From assembly GCA_026386955.1 (NCBI GenBank), contig JAPLMQ010000163.1, positions 1-64,000 on the forward strand: a stretch of 64,000 nt of DNA. Direction: 5' to 3'. The notes beneath the pieces are model-generated. The model was not told the DNA's origin and ran no database searches. It saw only the letters and a program-made list of their open reading frames with translations. Source of the DNA: Planctomycetota bacterium. Its GTDB lineage: Bacteria > Planctomycetota > Phycisphaerae > Phycisphaerales > Phycisphaeraceae. Positions 32,737-42,349 of this stretch are shown here, one piece after another (the stretch's first letter is position 1; each line of letters opens with the position of its first letter). The position numbers and the translations under genes are program-made.

Positions 32737-33768
32737 GTGCGCATCGGCATTGACGTCATGGGGGGCGACCACGCCCCGGACGCGATCCTGGCGGGTTGCC
32801 TCGACGCGGTCAAGCTCCTCTCGGCCGACGATCGGCTGGTCCTGATCGGGGATGAGTCCATCATCCGCGAAGGGATCGTCGAAAAGGGCCTGCAGGGGGA
32901 GTCTCGGCTGCTCATCGAGCCGACCACGCAGGTGATCGGCATGGCCGAGTCGCCCGTCAGCGCCCTGCGCGAAAAGGCCGACAGCTCGCTGGTCCGCATG
33001 GGCTGGCTCGGCGGGCACCGCTCGGGCGAGAAGCGCTGCGACATCATCATCAGCGCCGGCAACACCGGGGCCTGCGTCGCCTCCGCCCAGATGGCGATGC
33101 GCCGCCTCCCGGGCGTCATCCGCCCCGGCATCGCCGTCACCATCCCGACCTTCTTCGGCCCGATCGTCGTCTGCGACGTCGGCGCCAACCCCGAGCCCAA
33201 GCCCAACCACCTCTACCAATACGGCCACATGGCCTCGGTCTATTGCCGCAAGATCGTCGGCAAGGAGAACCCGCGCGTCGCCCTGCTCTCCTTCGGCGGC
33301 GAGGAGGCCAAGGGCACTCCGCTGATCAAGGACGCGGCGAAGCTGATGCGGGCCGACTCCACGCTCAACTTCGTCGGCAACGTCGAGGGGCGCGACCTCT
33401 TCGACGGCAAGACCGACGTGGTGATCACCGAGGGCTTCGCCGGCAACGTCGTGCTCAAACTGGCCGAGGGGCTCTCGACGGGCCTCTTCAAGATGATCGC
33501 CCACGAGATCTTCGAGATCGACCCCGACCTGGCGGTGAAGTTCGAGCCGGTGGTCAAGAGCATCTACAAGAAGCACGACCACCACGAATACGGCGGCGCC
33601 CCCCTCTTGGGCGCGAACGGCATCTTCTTCAAGTGCCACGGCTCGAGCGAGGCCCGCACGATCGTCGCCGCGGTGCGCAACTCGATGCAGTACGCCCGTC
33701 TGGGCGTCAACGCCGCGATCATCGAGGCGCTCGCCCAATCCCAGCCCATCACCGAGGACGCGGCATGA
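32737..33768 (+). CDS. plsX: Phosphate acyltransferase PlsX
   Basis: A GTG start at 32737, ten bases after rpmF, gives 343 residues, the usual length. MRIGIDVMGGDHAP is the family hallmark, followed by SAGNTGACVASAQM, CDVGANPEPKP and the C-terminal EGFAGNVVLKLAEG and GGAPLLGANGIFFKCHGSS. It converts acyl-ACP to acyl-phosphate for phospholipid synthesis, as a peripheral membrane enzyme. The stop overlaps the fabH start (ATGA). Confidence 0.97.
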   Translation: MRIGIDVMGGDHAPDAILAGCLDAVKLLSADDRLVLIGDESIIREGIVEKGLQGESRLLIEPTTQVIGMAESPVSALREKADSSLVRMGWLGGHRSGEKRCDIIISAGNTGACVASAQMAMRRLPGVIRPGIAVTIPTFFGPIVVCDVGANPEPKPNHLYQYGHMASVYCRKIVGKENPRVALLSFGGEEAKGTPLIKDAAKLMRADSTLNFVGNVEGRDLFDGKTDVVITEGFAGNVVLKLAEGLSTGLFKMIAHEIFEIDPDLAVKFEPVVKSIYKKHDHHEYGGAPLLGANGIFFKCHGSSEARTIVAAVRNSMQYARLGVNAAIIEALAQSQPITEDAA

Positions 33769-34790
33769 CGGCTGCCACCAGCGTCACCGGGCGCCGCAAG
33801 GTCGGTCGCCCGGCCGGAGTCCGGCTCGCCGGCACCGGCATGGCTGTCCCCGCCAAGGTCCTGACCAACCAGGAGCTCGCGACCCGCGTCGACACCAGCG
33901 ACGAGTGGATCACGCAGCGCACCGGCATCCGCCAGCGCCACGCCGCCGCGAAGGGCGAGGACGTCCGCACGCTCTCGACCGCCGCCGTGCGCCAGGCGCT
34001 GGGCGAGGCCGGGATGGAGCCCAAGCAACTCGATTTCCTCATCGTCGGCACGCTCACGCCCGAGATGGTCTGCCCCTCGAGCGCCGCCCGCGTGGTGGCC
34101 GACCTGGGCGCGGTGCCCGCCGGCGCGGTCGACATCAGCGCCGCCTGCAGCGGGTTCGTCTACGGGATGAACATGGCCGCGGGGCTGATCGAATCGGGCT
34201 TCTACAAGACCGTCGCGGTCGTGGGGGCGGAGGTCCTCACGCGTCTGGTCGACTGGAAGGACCGCCGGACCTGCGTGCTCTTCGGCGACGGTGCTGGGGC
34301 CGCGATCCTCACCGCCTCCGACGACGACCAGCAGGGCCTGCTCTACCAGACGATGGCGAGCAACGGCGACGGGTGGCAGGAGCTCTACGTCCCGCGCGAG
34401 GAGAGCGACATCCCGCCCAAGGCCGAGTTCAGCGGGGCCTACAACACCCTGCAGATGAACGGGCGCGAGGTCTACAAGTTCGCCGTCCACACGCTCGAGA
34501 AGACCATCGACGACGCCCTCAACGCCCACGGGCTCAAGGCCAGCGACCTCGCGGCGATCATCCCGCACCAATCCAACGCCCGCATCCTCGAGTCGGCCCG
34601 CGAGCGGCTGGGCTTGCCTCCCGAGAAGCTCTACATCAATATTGACCGCTACGGGAACACTTCCGCCGCGAGCGTCCCGATCTGCCTGCACGAGCTGCGC
34701 TCGGCGGGGCGGCTCAAGCAGGGCGAGTTGGTGCTCTTCGTCGCCTGGGGCGGCGGGCTCACTTGGTCATCGAGCCTCTGGAGGCTTTGA
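33765..34790 (+). CDS. fabH: 3-oxoacyl-ACP synthase III
   Basis: ATG 33765, 341 residues. The catalytic triad is visible: Cys128 in ISAACSGFVYG, His in AIIPHQSNARI, Asn in YGNTSAASV. It condenses acetyl-CoA with malonyl-ACP to start chains. The C-terminus (GGGLTWSSSLWRL) is where FabH normally ends, so the gene looks complete. A GGAGG Shine-Dalgarno (34780-34784) sits in its last codons, evidently meant for the following fabD, whose own start is missing. Confidence 0.96.
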   Translation: MTAATSVTGRRKVGRPAGVRLAGTGMAVPAKVLTNQELATRVDTSDEWITQRTGIRQRHAAAKGEDVRTLSTAAVRQALGEAGMEPKQLDFLIVGTLTPEMVCPSSAARVVADLGAVPAGAVDISAACSGFVYGMNMAAGLIESGFYKTVAVVGAEVLTRLVDWKDRRTCVLFGDGAGAAILTASDDDQQGLLYQTMASNGDGWQELYVPREESDIPPKAEFSGAYNTLQMNGREVYKFAVHTLEKTIDDALNAHGLKASDLAAIIPHQSNARILESARERLGLPPEKLYINIDRYGNTSAASVPICLHELRSAGRLKQGELVLFVAWGGGLTWSSSLWRL

Positions 34791-34797
34791 GATCGCC

Positions 34798-35625
34798 TTG
34801 GGCTTTCCCCTGAGCAAGCTCTGCTTCGAGGGGCCCGAGGAGAAGCTCAACGGCACCGACATGGCGCAGCTGGCGATCTACGTCACCTCCGTCGCCTGCT
34901 ACCAGGCGCTGGCCCACGCGGGCGTCGTCGGCCCCGTGGCCGCCACCGCGGGGCTTAGCCTCGGGGAGTTCACCGCGCTGCATCTCGCCGGCGCGTTCGA
35001 CTTCGTCACCGGGCTCAACCTGGTTCGCCTGCGCGGCGAGGCGATGCAGGAGGCCGCGGTCGCCTCGCCCAGCGGGATGGTCGCCCTCATCGGCGCCGAC
35101 GAGGCCCAGTCGCAGAAGCTCTGCGCCGACGTCCTCGCCGACGCCGTCGCCCGCCCGGGCGAGGTGCTGGTGCCCGCGAACTTCAACTGCCCCGGGCAGG
35201 TGGTGATCTCCGGCAGCCTCGCCGCCTGCGAGCGCTCGCTGCAGATGGCCGAGAAGGCGGGGCTCAAGGCCACGGCGCTCAAGGTCGCCGGGGCGTTCCA
35301 CTCGCCGCTGATGCAGCCCGCCGCCGACCGCCTCGCGGCAGCGCTCGACAAGGCCAACTGGAACACCCCGCGGCTGACGGTGCTCTCCAACGTCACCGCC
35401 CACCCGCACGACGCGGGCGACGTCGGCTCGATCAAGAAGCGCCTCGTCGACCAGCTCACCAAGCCCGTCCGCTGGTCCGACTGCGTCAAGCACCTGCTCC
35501 TGCATCCGCCCGGCGGGGCCACCCGCTTCGTCGAGCTCGCGCCCAACAAGGTCCTCTCGGGCCTGATGCGCCGGATCGACCGCAACGTGAAGGTCGAGAA
35601 CTTCGCGGAGCCCTCGGCCCCATGA
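34798..35625 (+). CDS. fabD: Malonyl-CoA:ACP transacylase, missing about 38 N-terminal residues
   Basis: The FabD match starts abruptly at ALGFPLSKLCFEGPEEKLNG, which corresponds to about residue 38 of normal FabD. The leading strand with the GQGxQ oxyanion motif is absent from all three plus frames. What remains is well conserved: the nucleophile Ser in TAGLSLGEFTAL, Arg in VRLRGEAMQ, His in AGAFHSPLM. The best start left is TTG 34798, 13 bp after GGAGG; ATG 34861 is another. Loss of the oxyanion loop should cripple the transacylase, yet FabD is essential. So either the assembly lost about 115-125 bp, a second fabD exists elsewhere, or this gene is truly degenerate. The stop overlaps the next gene (ATGA). 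Confidence 0.85.
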   Translation: MGFPLSKLCFEGPEEKLNGTDMAQLAIYVTSVACYQALAHAGVVGPVAATAGLSLGEFTALHLAGAFDFVTGLNLVRLRGEAMQEAAVASPSGMVALIGADEAQSQKLCADVLADAVARPGEVLVPANFNCPGQVVISGSLAACERSLQMAEKAGLKATALKVAGAFHSPLMQPAADRLAAALDKANWNTPRLTVLSNVTAHPHDAGDVGSIKKRLVDQLTKPVRWSDCVKHLLLHPPGGATRFVELAPNKVLSGLMRRIDRNVKVENFAEPSAP

Positions 35626-36050
35626 GGATCGCCCGGCTGATCTTCATCCTCGTCGCCGTCACGCTCGCCTGCGGGGTGCTCGGCGGCTCCGTGGGCGGAT
35701 TGGTCGCCTTCGCCGTGCCCGCGACCATCGTCGCGGTGCTCGACGTCGACCTCGGCCCGGGGACCCCCGCCACTTCCGGCCGAAACGCGCTCTCCGCGAC
35801 GCACCCCGCCGATCCGGTCGCCCTCGCGCCCGAGTCGGCCTTCGGCGTCCCGCGCAACGTCCTGACCCGCGGGGCCGCGATCGGCGCCGCCGCCGGCCTG
35901 CTGCTCGGCACGCTCCTGGGCTTCGTCGTCGCCCTGGTCGACCAAGTCATGCTCTTCTCCCGCTCCGCGATGTCGGCGATCTCCATGACGAACGCCGGCA
36001 CCCGTCGGGGCCCCTCCTCGTTCACCCCCCCTCCCTCGGTGGAAATATGA
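35622..36050 (+). CDS. Small two-TM membrane protein of the fab operon
   Basis: 142 residues, overlapping fabD by ATGA upstream and fabG by ATGA downstream, which argues strongly that it is translated. TM1 is at the N-terminus (LIFILVAVTLACGVLGGSVG, to about residue 40) and TM2 at about 85-108 (AAIGAAAGLLLGTLLGFVVA). The linker is Pro/Ala-rich, and the tail Ser/Thr/Pro-rich. I do not recognise the family. The position suggests a link to lipid synthesis, but that is inference only. Confidence 0.8.
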   Translation: MRIARLIFILVAVTLACGVLGGSVGGLVAFAVPATIVAVLDVDLGPGTPATSGRNALSATHPADPVALAPESAFGVPRNVLTRGAAIGAAAGLLLGTLLGFVVALVDQVMLFSRSAMSAISMTNAGTRRGPSSFTPPPSVEI

Positions 36051-36796
36051 CCCAAGCCATTCCCGTTCGCGTCGCCCTGGTGACCGGGGCCTCCCGCGGC
36101 ATCGGCGCCGCCATCGCCCAGTCGCTCGCGCGGCAGGGCCGCCACGTCGTGCTCGTCGCCCGCGACGCCGCCAAGCTCGCCGAGGTCGAGAAGTCGATCC
36201 TCGACGCCGGCGGCAAGGCCTCCGTCCACGCCTGCGACATCTCCGACACCGCCGCGGTCGAGAAGCTCGTCGACGACGTCGCCACCGCCCAGGGCCGGCT
36301 CGACATCCTGGTCAACAACGCCGGCATCACCCGCGACGGGCTGATCCTCCGCATGACCGACGAGCAGTTCGACGAGGTCATCCGCGTCAACCTGAAGAGC
36401 GCCTTCGTCGCCTGCCGCACCGCCCTGCGGCCGATGATGCGGAACAAGTGGGGCCGGATCATCAACATCGGCTCGGTCTCGGGCCTGGTGGGCAACGCGG
36501 GGCAGTCCAACTACGCCACCGCCAAGGCGGGCCTGGTCGGGCTGACCAAGAGCATCGCCAAGGAGATGGCCGCGAAGAACATCACCGCGAACGTGGTGGC
36601 GCCCGGCTTCATCGAGACCGACATGACCGGCGTGCTGCCCCAGCAGGTGAAGGACTACGCCGTCGCGGCGACACCGCTCAAGCGCATGGGCAGCGCGGCG
36701 GAGATCGCCGGGGCGGTGGCCTACTTCGCGTCGGAGGAGGCCAGCTACACCACCGGGCAAGTCCTCGCCGTGGACGGCGGGATGACCATGTATTGA
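36047..36796 (+). CDS. fabG: 3-oxoacyl-ACP reductase
   Basis: 249 residues, standard for FabG. NADPH motif TGASRGIGAAIA at about residues 12-23; NNAGITRDGLILRM; catalytic Ser in IGSVSGLVG, Tyr and Lys in QSNYATAKAGL; the C-terminal TTGQVLAVDGGMTMY ending is typical. It reduces 3-oxoacyl-ACP in each elongation round. Coupled to the small membrane protein by a four-base overlap. A gap of about 270 bp with a new promoter then precedes acpP. Confidence 0.97.
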   Translation: MTQAIPVRVALVTGASRGIGAAIAQSLARQGRHVVLVARDAAKLAEVEKSILDAGGKASVHACDISDTAAVEKLVDDVATAQGRLDILVNNAGITRDGLILRMTDEQFDEVIRVNLKSAFVACRTALRPMMRNKWGRIINIGSVSGLVGNAGQSNYATAKAGLVGLTKSIAKEMAAKNITANVVAPGFIETDMTGVLPQQVKDYAVAATPLKRMGSAAEIAGAVAYFASEEASYTTGQVLAVDGGMTMY

Positions 36797-36935
36797 GGCG
36801 GAGCATTGAGGCGAACCGCCCCGCCGTCCGGGTCCACCGGCGGGGCGAGGTTCACCGCGGCGTGTCGCGGGGAACGGGAGAAAGGCCCCTGCCGGGCGGA
36901 TCGGGGAGTCGTTTGGGGGCGAAGGCTCCATCGGC

Positions 36936-36964
36936 TTGGCAGGGGTGGACGCGGACGCTATATT
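36936..36964 (+). promoter_or_regulatory. Strong promoter of acpP
   Basis: TTGGCA (36936-36941) and TATATT (36959-36964) are 17 bp apart, about 105 bp upstream of the acpP start. A dedicated strong promoter agrees with the high ACP level cells need. Confidence 0.75.
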
Positions 36965-37070
36965 CTGCCGGTATTCGGTCCGGCCAACTCACCCGCCGCC
37001 GTCCTTGTTCGACTAGCCTAAACAGGCGAAATAGGCGAATGGACCGGCCGCATCTATGGAGAAGTCGTCA

Positions 37071-37340
37071 ATGGATGATAAAGAAAAGACGGAAGTTCAA
37101 GAGAAGGTGATCGCCATCGTCGCCGAGCAGATGGGCGTCGACAAGGGTGAGATCAACCGCGACACCCACTTCGTCAACGACCTCAACGCCGACAGCCTCG
37201 ACACCGTCGAGCTCATCATGGAGTTCGAGGACGAGTTCGAGACCTCGATCCCCGACGAGCAGGCGGAGAAGATCCAGACCGTCGGCCAGGCGATCGACTT
37301 CATCGTCGAGCACATCAAGTCCAAGCCCCAGCAGAGCTGA
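37071..37340 (+). CDS. acpP: Acyl carrier protein
   Basis: The start at ATG 37071 is preferred over ATG 37056 because GGAG (37058-37061) is well spaced for it and the shorter form has the usual length (89 residues). Ser42 in [16 protein letters not shown] is the 4'-phosphopantetheine site. The protein is acidic as expected. It carries growing acyl chains to FabD, FabH, FabG, FabF and PlsX, most of them encoded next to it. Confidence 0.97.
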   Translation: MDDKEKTEVQEKVIAIVAEQMGVDKGEINRDTHFVNDLNADSLDTVELIMEFEDEFETSIPDEQAEKIQTVGQAIDFIVEHIKSKPQQS

Positions 37341-37496
37341 GCGGCGCTGGGGAACAGCGCCGGGCCCGGCGCCATCATGCTTCGCTGGGCCGTCCACCCG
37401 CCTTCCTCCGCCTTCCTTCAGTAGTCGGCGCGCCTCCCGGCCCGCGTGTTCACACGATGCGGTCCGGGGGCGCCGCCCGCCCGCGAGACCGTCTTC

Positions 37497-38735
37497 ATGG
37501 AAAAACGCCGCGTCGTCGTCACAGGCCTCGGGTGGGTCACCAGCCTGGGGTTGTCCGTCCCCCAGGTGTGGGAGGACTTGCTCAAGGGCAAGAGCGGGAT
37601 CTCATCGATCACCCGCTTCGACACTGCCGCCTACTCCACCAAGTTCGGCGGGGAGGTCCCCAACTGGACCGGCGGGCCCAACATCGACAAGCGCGACGCC
37701 AAGCGCCTCGACCGCTTCGCCCAGTTCGCCCTCAACGCCGCCATCGACGCCGTCAAGGACGCCGGGATCGACTTCTCCAAGGAGGACCCCTGGCGCTGCG
37801 GGGCGATCGTGGGCTCGGGCGTGGGCGGCATCGAGGAGTTCGCCGAGGGGCACCAGAAGCTCCTGGAGAAGGGGCCGAGCCGGGTCAGCCCGTTCATGGT
37901 CCCCAAGCTGATGTGCAACGCCGGGTCGGGCAACATCTCGATCCACTACCACATCCACGGGCCCAACTCCGCCATCGCCACCGCCTGCGCCAGCGCGGCC
38001 CACGCCATCGGCGAGGCCGCCAACTCCATCAAGTTCAACCAGGCCGACGTGATGATCACCGGCGGGTCCGAGGCCGCCCTGACGCCCCTGGGCCTCGCCT
38101 GCTTCATCGCCCTCCGCGCCCTCTCCGAGCGGAACGACGCGCCGGCCAAGGCGTCGCGCCCGTTCGACAAGGACCGCGACGGGTTCATCCTCTCCGAGGG
38201 CTCGGGCATCGTCGTCCTCGAGGAGTACGAGCGGGCCAAGAAGCGTGGGGCCCGGATCTACGCCGAGGTGGTGGGCTACGGCCAGTCGGCCGACGGCTCG
38301 CACATCACCGCCCCGGACGAGCAGGGGCGCGGCGCCGCCTACGCCATGGAGTCCTCCCTCCGCGACGCGGGGCTCAACACCACGCAGATCGACTACATCA
38401 ACGCCCACGGGACGAGCACGCCCCTGGGCGACGCCGCCGAGACCCGCGCGGTCAAGCGCCTCTTCGGCGAGCAGGCCTACAAGGTCCCCATCAGCTCGAC
38501 CAAGAGCATGACCGGGCACCTGCTGGGCGCCTCGGGCGGCATCGAGGCGATCATCGCCGCGAAGAGCATCGAGACCGGCAAGATCCCCCCGACGATCAAC
38601 CTCGACAACCCCAGCGAGGACTGCGACCTGGACTTCGTCCCCAACGTCGCCCGCGAGAAGAAGGTCAACGTCGCAATGAGCAACTCCTTCGGCTTCGGCG
38701 GGCACAACGTGTCGTTGGTGCTGTCGAAGATCTGA
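37497..38735 (+). CDS. fabF: 3-oxoacyl-ACP synthase II
   Basis: ATG 37497, 412 residues, starting EKRRVVVTGLGWVTSLG. The condensing-enzyme triad is Cys (ATACASAAHAIG), His (NAHGTSTPLGD), His (MTGHLLGASG), with the closing NSFGFGGHNVSLVL loop. It elongates acyl-ACP chains. It ends the cluster and is followed by an intrinsic terminator. Confidence 0.97.
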   Translation: MEKRRVVVTGLGWVTSLGLSVPQVWEDLLKGKSGISSITRFDTAAYSTKFGGEVPNWTGGPNIDKRDAKRLDRFAQFALNAAIDAVKDAGIDFSKEDPWRCGAIVGSGVGGIEEFAEGHQKLLEKGPSRVSPFMVPKLMCNAGSGNISIHYHIHGPNSAIATACASAAHAIGEAANSIKFNQADVMITGGSEAALTPLGLACFIALRALSERNDAPAKASRPFDKDRDGFILSEGSGIVVLEEYERAKKRGARIYAEVVGYGQSADGSHITAPDEQGRGAAYAMESSLRDAGLNTTQIDYINAHGTSTPLGDAAETRAVKRLFGEQAYKVPISSTKSMTGHLLGASGGIEAIIAAKSIETGKIPPTINLDNPSEDCDLDFVPNVAREKKVNVAMSNSFGFGGHNVSLVLSKI

Positions 38736-38773
38736 GCGCGGACGACGATCCTCTCGATTCCACGAAGAACCCC

Positions 38774-38804
38774 AAAGCCCAGGCCCTGCGTGCCTGGGCT
38801 TTTT
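38774..38804 (+). terminator. Intrinsic terminator behind fabF (family R6)
   Basis: GCCCAGGC and GCCTGGGC pair around a 7-base loop and are followed by TTTTT. It lies 38 bp after the fabF stop. Confidence 0.85.
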
Positions 38805-38853
38805 AGTGCGCTCAATCCCCTTCACATCCACGCTCGAACGGGAATCACGGAGT

Positions 38854-38880
38854 CCCAGGCACCGCAGTGCCTGGGCTTTG
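38854..38880. repeat. Second R6 hairpin
   Basis: CCCAGGCACCGCAGTGCCTG with GGGCTTTG repeats the stem of the terminator 50 bp before it. It may act as a back-up terminator or is a duplicated module. Confidence 0.7.
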
Positions 38881-38985
38881 TTGGTGCTCAACATCGGCGC
38901 TCGACGTTGTGCTCGACTCCGACTCGTTAAAATCCCCTTCGACCTTCCCTCGTTCCGTCCCCTCGTCCTTGGAGCGCCCCTCATC

Positions 38986-39993
38986 GTGACGAACCTCCTC
39001 CGTGCCTTCCGCGTCGCATCGCTCCTCCTGCTCACAAGCGCCCTCGCCTGCTGCGCCTCGCACAAGCCCGCGCCCGACCCGGTCGTCCCCCCCACCGCCG
39101 CCGACGCCGCCCTCATGGCCGACTGGGACAAGACCGTCGCCGCGGCCGCGCCCGACAAGGTCCGCGAGGTCGTCAACCACACCCGCTCCGAGACCTGGGC
39201 CCCGCGCCTGCTCATGCTCCGCGGCTCCCAGCCCGCCACCGCGGGCCAGCTCAACGAAGCCCGCGGCTACTTGAACGGCCAGCTCCGCCAGGCCCACGCC
39301 GCCCTCGATTGGCCGACGCCCGTGACCCTCGCCGCCAAGCGAGCCCCCAAGCCGATCCAAATCACAGGCTTGGGCGACGACCAGGCATGGGCCTCCGCCA
39401 AGGCGATCCCGATCCTCTACCCCGCCGCGAACAAGGGGGCGATCACCCAGCCGCCCGCGACCTGCAAGCTCCTCTGGGACGAACAGTTCCTCTACGCGTT
39501 CTACGATGTGCCCGACGCCGACGTGCAGTCGCCGTACACCAAGCGCGACGAATCCGTCTCGCAGGCCGACGCCGTCGAGCTCTTCATCCTCCCCGACATG
39601 CACTTCGCGCAGTATTGGGAAATCAATGTCAGCCCGACCGGCGTGGTCTACGACTGCCTCATGGCCAAGCAGACCGACGGCTGGGGCGGCATGGCACGCA
39701 TCGGCGAGAACATCGAGGGCATGAAGGTCGCCACGCATGTCCGCGGGACGTTCAACAAGTCGGACGACGTCGACCAGGGCTACACCGTGGAGATCGCCGT
39801 GCCTTGGACGCAGGTCCCCGGCTACGCCCGCCCCGGCACGGGCCCGAAGGCGGGCGACCATCTCTGGACACTCATCGGCCAGGCCGACCGCACGGGCGTG
39901 GCCCCCAACAGCCGTCTGGCCTACCGGGCCCACCTGCCCATCCTGGGGTGGTTCCACAATGTCTGGAATTACAGCCCGTTGGTGCTGGAGTAG
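38986..39993 (+). CDS. Secreted CBM9-like protein, probable lipoprotein
   Basis: The start at GTG 38986 is chosen because the signal peptide begins there and GGAG lies 11 bp upstream; 335 residues. The N-terminus (MTNLLRAFRVASLLLLTSAL, then ACCAS) is hydrophobic and ends in two Cys compatible with lipidation, though the lipobox is imperfect. From about residue 120 a CBM9-like fold follows: ITGLGDDQAWASAKAIPILY, LLWDEQFLYAFYDVPDADVQ, DAVELFILPDMHFAQYWEIN, YTVEIAVPWTQV. Such domains bind sugars or occur in outer-surface redox proteins. No catalytic domain is present. Confidence 0.85.
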   Translation: MTNLLRAFRVASLLLLTSALACCASHKPAPDPVVPPTAADAALMADWDKTVAAAAPDKVREVVNHTRSETWAPRLLMLRGSQPATAGQLNEARGYLNGQLRQAHAALDWPTPVTLAAKRAPKPIQITGLGDDQAWASAKAIPILYPAANKGAITQPPATCKLLWDEQFLYAFYDVPDADVQSPYTKRDESVSQADAVELFILPDMHFAQYWEINVSPTGVVYDCLMAKQTDGWGGMARIGENIEGMKVATHVRGTFNKSDDVDQGYTVEIAVPWTQVPGYARPGTGPKAGDHLWTLIGQADRTGVAPNSRLAYRAHLPILGWFHNVWNYSPLVLE

Positions 39994-40000
39994 ACGCGTC

Positions 40001-40183
40001 TTGTTAGCCGGAAGCGCAAGCGACGGGACGGGGGTCGTTCAATCGACAGCCCGGATGTGTTCCCAAAGATCGCACGATCAACGAGCGACTCATGCCCGCC
40101 ATGGCAGGTTGACGTCCGCATATCCTTGGCGCGGCCGTTGATTGGTCAACCCCCGTCCCGTCGCTTGCGCTTCCGGCTAACAA
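40001..40183. repeat. Family R5 element with perfect 35-bp inverted ends (183 bp)
   Basis: TTGTTAGCCGGAAGCGCAAG begins the left end at 40001, and CTTGCGCTTCCGGCTAACAA closes the right end at 40183; the 35-bp arms match exactly. This is the best-preserved R5 copy in the window. The interior has no coding potential. Confidence 0.9.
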
Positions 40184-40274
40184 TTGCCCCAGAACCCGGA
40201 AAATCCCTGGTATCATGGGTGTTTCCATCAAGACCGTCCGTCCGGACCGGCTTGCCCCTCTCCCGGAGCCTCCC

Positions 40275-41003
40275 ATGCGGTACACCGCCCAGCAGATCGC
40301 GACCTACCAACGTGATGGCGTCCTCCCCTTGGGCAAGGTGCTCACCGACGCACAGATCCAGGGCGCCCGCGAGCACATCGAGACGCTCATCGCCGAGAAC
40401 AAGGTCGACCGCCCCGAGAGCGCGCCGGGCAAGCACGCCATCCGCCGGCTCGAGGTCAGCCAGCACGACCCGTGGTTCATGGGGATCGTGCGGTCCGACG
40501 CGATCGTCGACGCCGGCGAGGCCGCGATCGGGCCCAACGTGCAGATGTTCCAGGACAACATCTTCTACAAGCCCGCGTCGGTCGGGGGCAGCACGCCCTT
40601 CCACCAGGACAACATCTGGTGGAACGTCAATCCGCCCGCGATCATGACCATCTGGATCGCGCTCGACGAGGTCGACGAGACCAACGGACCTGTGCAGTAC
40701 GTCCGCGGGAGCAACACGCACCTTCGCGACCATACCCTGCCGGTCAACGACCCCTGCGGCGCGAAATACAACGTCATCGACCCGGCGACCATCGATCGGA
40801 GCAAGATCGTCACCTTCAAGCTCCAGCCCGGCGAGGCGGTGATGCACCACTGCCTGACCATCCACGGCGCGCCCGAGAACCAGTCGCCCCGGCCCCGGCG
40901 GGCCTACACGGTCCACCTCATGCAGGCGGGCCTCTCGCCCCGCGAGCTCGACAAATACCCGCTGCTCCGCGGGAGCATGCCGCTCGCCGCGGCGGCGGTG
41001 TGA
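40275..41003 (+). CDS. Phytanoyl-CoA dioxygenase family protein
   Basis: The start at ATG 40275 has CGGAG six bases upstream; an ATG at 40215 would add a 20-residue leader not typical of the family. 242 residues. Iron ligands H110 and D112 in STPFHQDNIWW and H197 in CLTIHGAPEN; the 2-oxoglutarate Arg is likely in RPRRAYTVHL. NGPVQYVRGSNTHL is the conserved pre-His strand. Substrate unknown. An RraA-like gene follows on the same strand after a repeat pair. Confidence 0.9.
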   Translation: MRYTAQQIATYQRDGVLPLGKVLTDAQIQGAREHIETLIAENKVDRPESAPGKHAIRRLEVSQHDPWFMGIVRSDAIVDAGEAAIGPNVQMFQDNIFYKPASVGGSTPFHQDNIWWNVNPPAIMTIWIALDEVDETNGPVQYVRGSNTHLRDHTLPVNDPCGAKYNVIDPATIDRSKIVTFKLQPGEAVMHHCLTIHGAPENQSPRPRRAYTVHLMQAGLSPRELDKYPLLRGSMPLAAAAV

Positions 41004-41058
41004 GCGTGGTGGAACTCCACGCGGGCCCGTTGAACGACTCATGAATGAGGCGAACGAC

Positions 41059-41154
41059 AAGCCCATCGATCCCGACGGTACTCCGTCGGGTTCGGTGGGG
41101 TCTGTCGCCGAACCCCACGGAACGCGACGGGGTACCATCGCGATCCGTGGGCTT
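41059..41154. repeat. Family R3 inverted pair, close spacing
   Basis: Unit 41059-41101 has core GATCCCGACGGTACTCCGTC. The inverted unit at 41112-41154 has core GAACGCGACGGGGTACCATC. Only 10 bp separate them, so the 96 bp could form one long cruciform. It fills the gap between the dioxygenase and the RraA-like gene. Confidence 0.8.
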
Positions 41155-41189
41155 TGGGCCCACGAGTCTCCCCTCTCCTGGATTTCCCC

Positions 41190-41948
<759 letters not shown>

Positions 41949-41974
41949 GCCGGGAGATCCGGCGTGCGAAAAGC

Positions 41975-42296
41975 CGTGCCACATCGCAGCCGTAGGCTGC
42001 GATGTGCGGATGACGGAAGGCGTCACTTTCTCCCCGCGCGGGATCGCCTCCCTGCCCTTCTCCCTCCGGGAGAAGGTGGCCGGTACTCCGGCCGGATGAG
42101 GGCGTGGGCCACAGAAAACTCTCGGGCAGCAACGGCATACGCAAGCGGAATATTCAGGCGTTTGCTGTTCACTCACGCCCTCACCCGTCACGGATGAGTA
42201 CATCCGTGCCACCCTCCCGGAGGGAGAGGGGCTCGCGACACGGCACGCGCCTGCCGTTGGCCGGCACACAGCAGACTTCGTCTGCGGTGTGGCACG
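41975..42296. repeat. Nested inverted-repeat element, family R2, copy B (322 bp)
   Basis: Outer hairpins at 41975-42008 (GTGCCACATCGCAGCC core) and 42263-42296; inner arms at 42055-42108 (CTTCTCCCTCCGGGAGAAGG, GGTACTCCGGCCGGATGAGG) and 42171-42232 (inverted). The centre retains the GCATACGCAAGCGGAATATT block related to copy A. The spacer between the left outer and inner parts is 46 bp compared with 118 bp in copy A. It accounts for most of the gap 41949-42349. Confidence 0.85.
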
Positions 42297-42349
42297 TCCC
42301 AGTGTCGCGCGTCGCAGGGTTGATCGAGCGTCGCGGCCGAGTTCCCACC

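Noticed and set aside
34642-34797. Upstream extension of the fabD frame to an ATG at 34642
   Set aside because: It lies inside fabH in another frame and encodes Ser/Arg-rich shadow sequence, not the missing FabD N-terminus.
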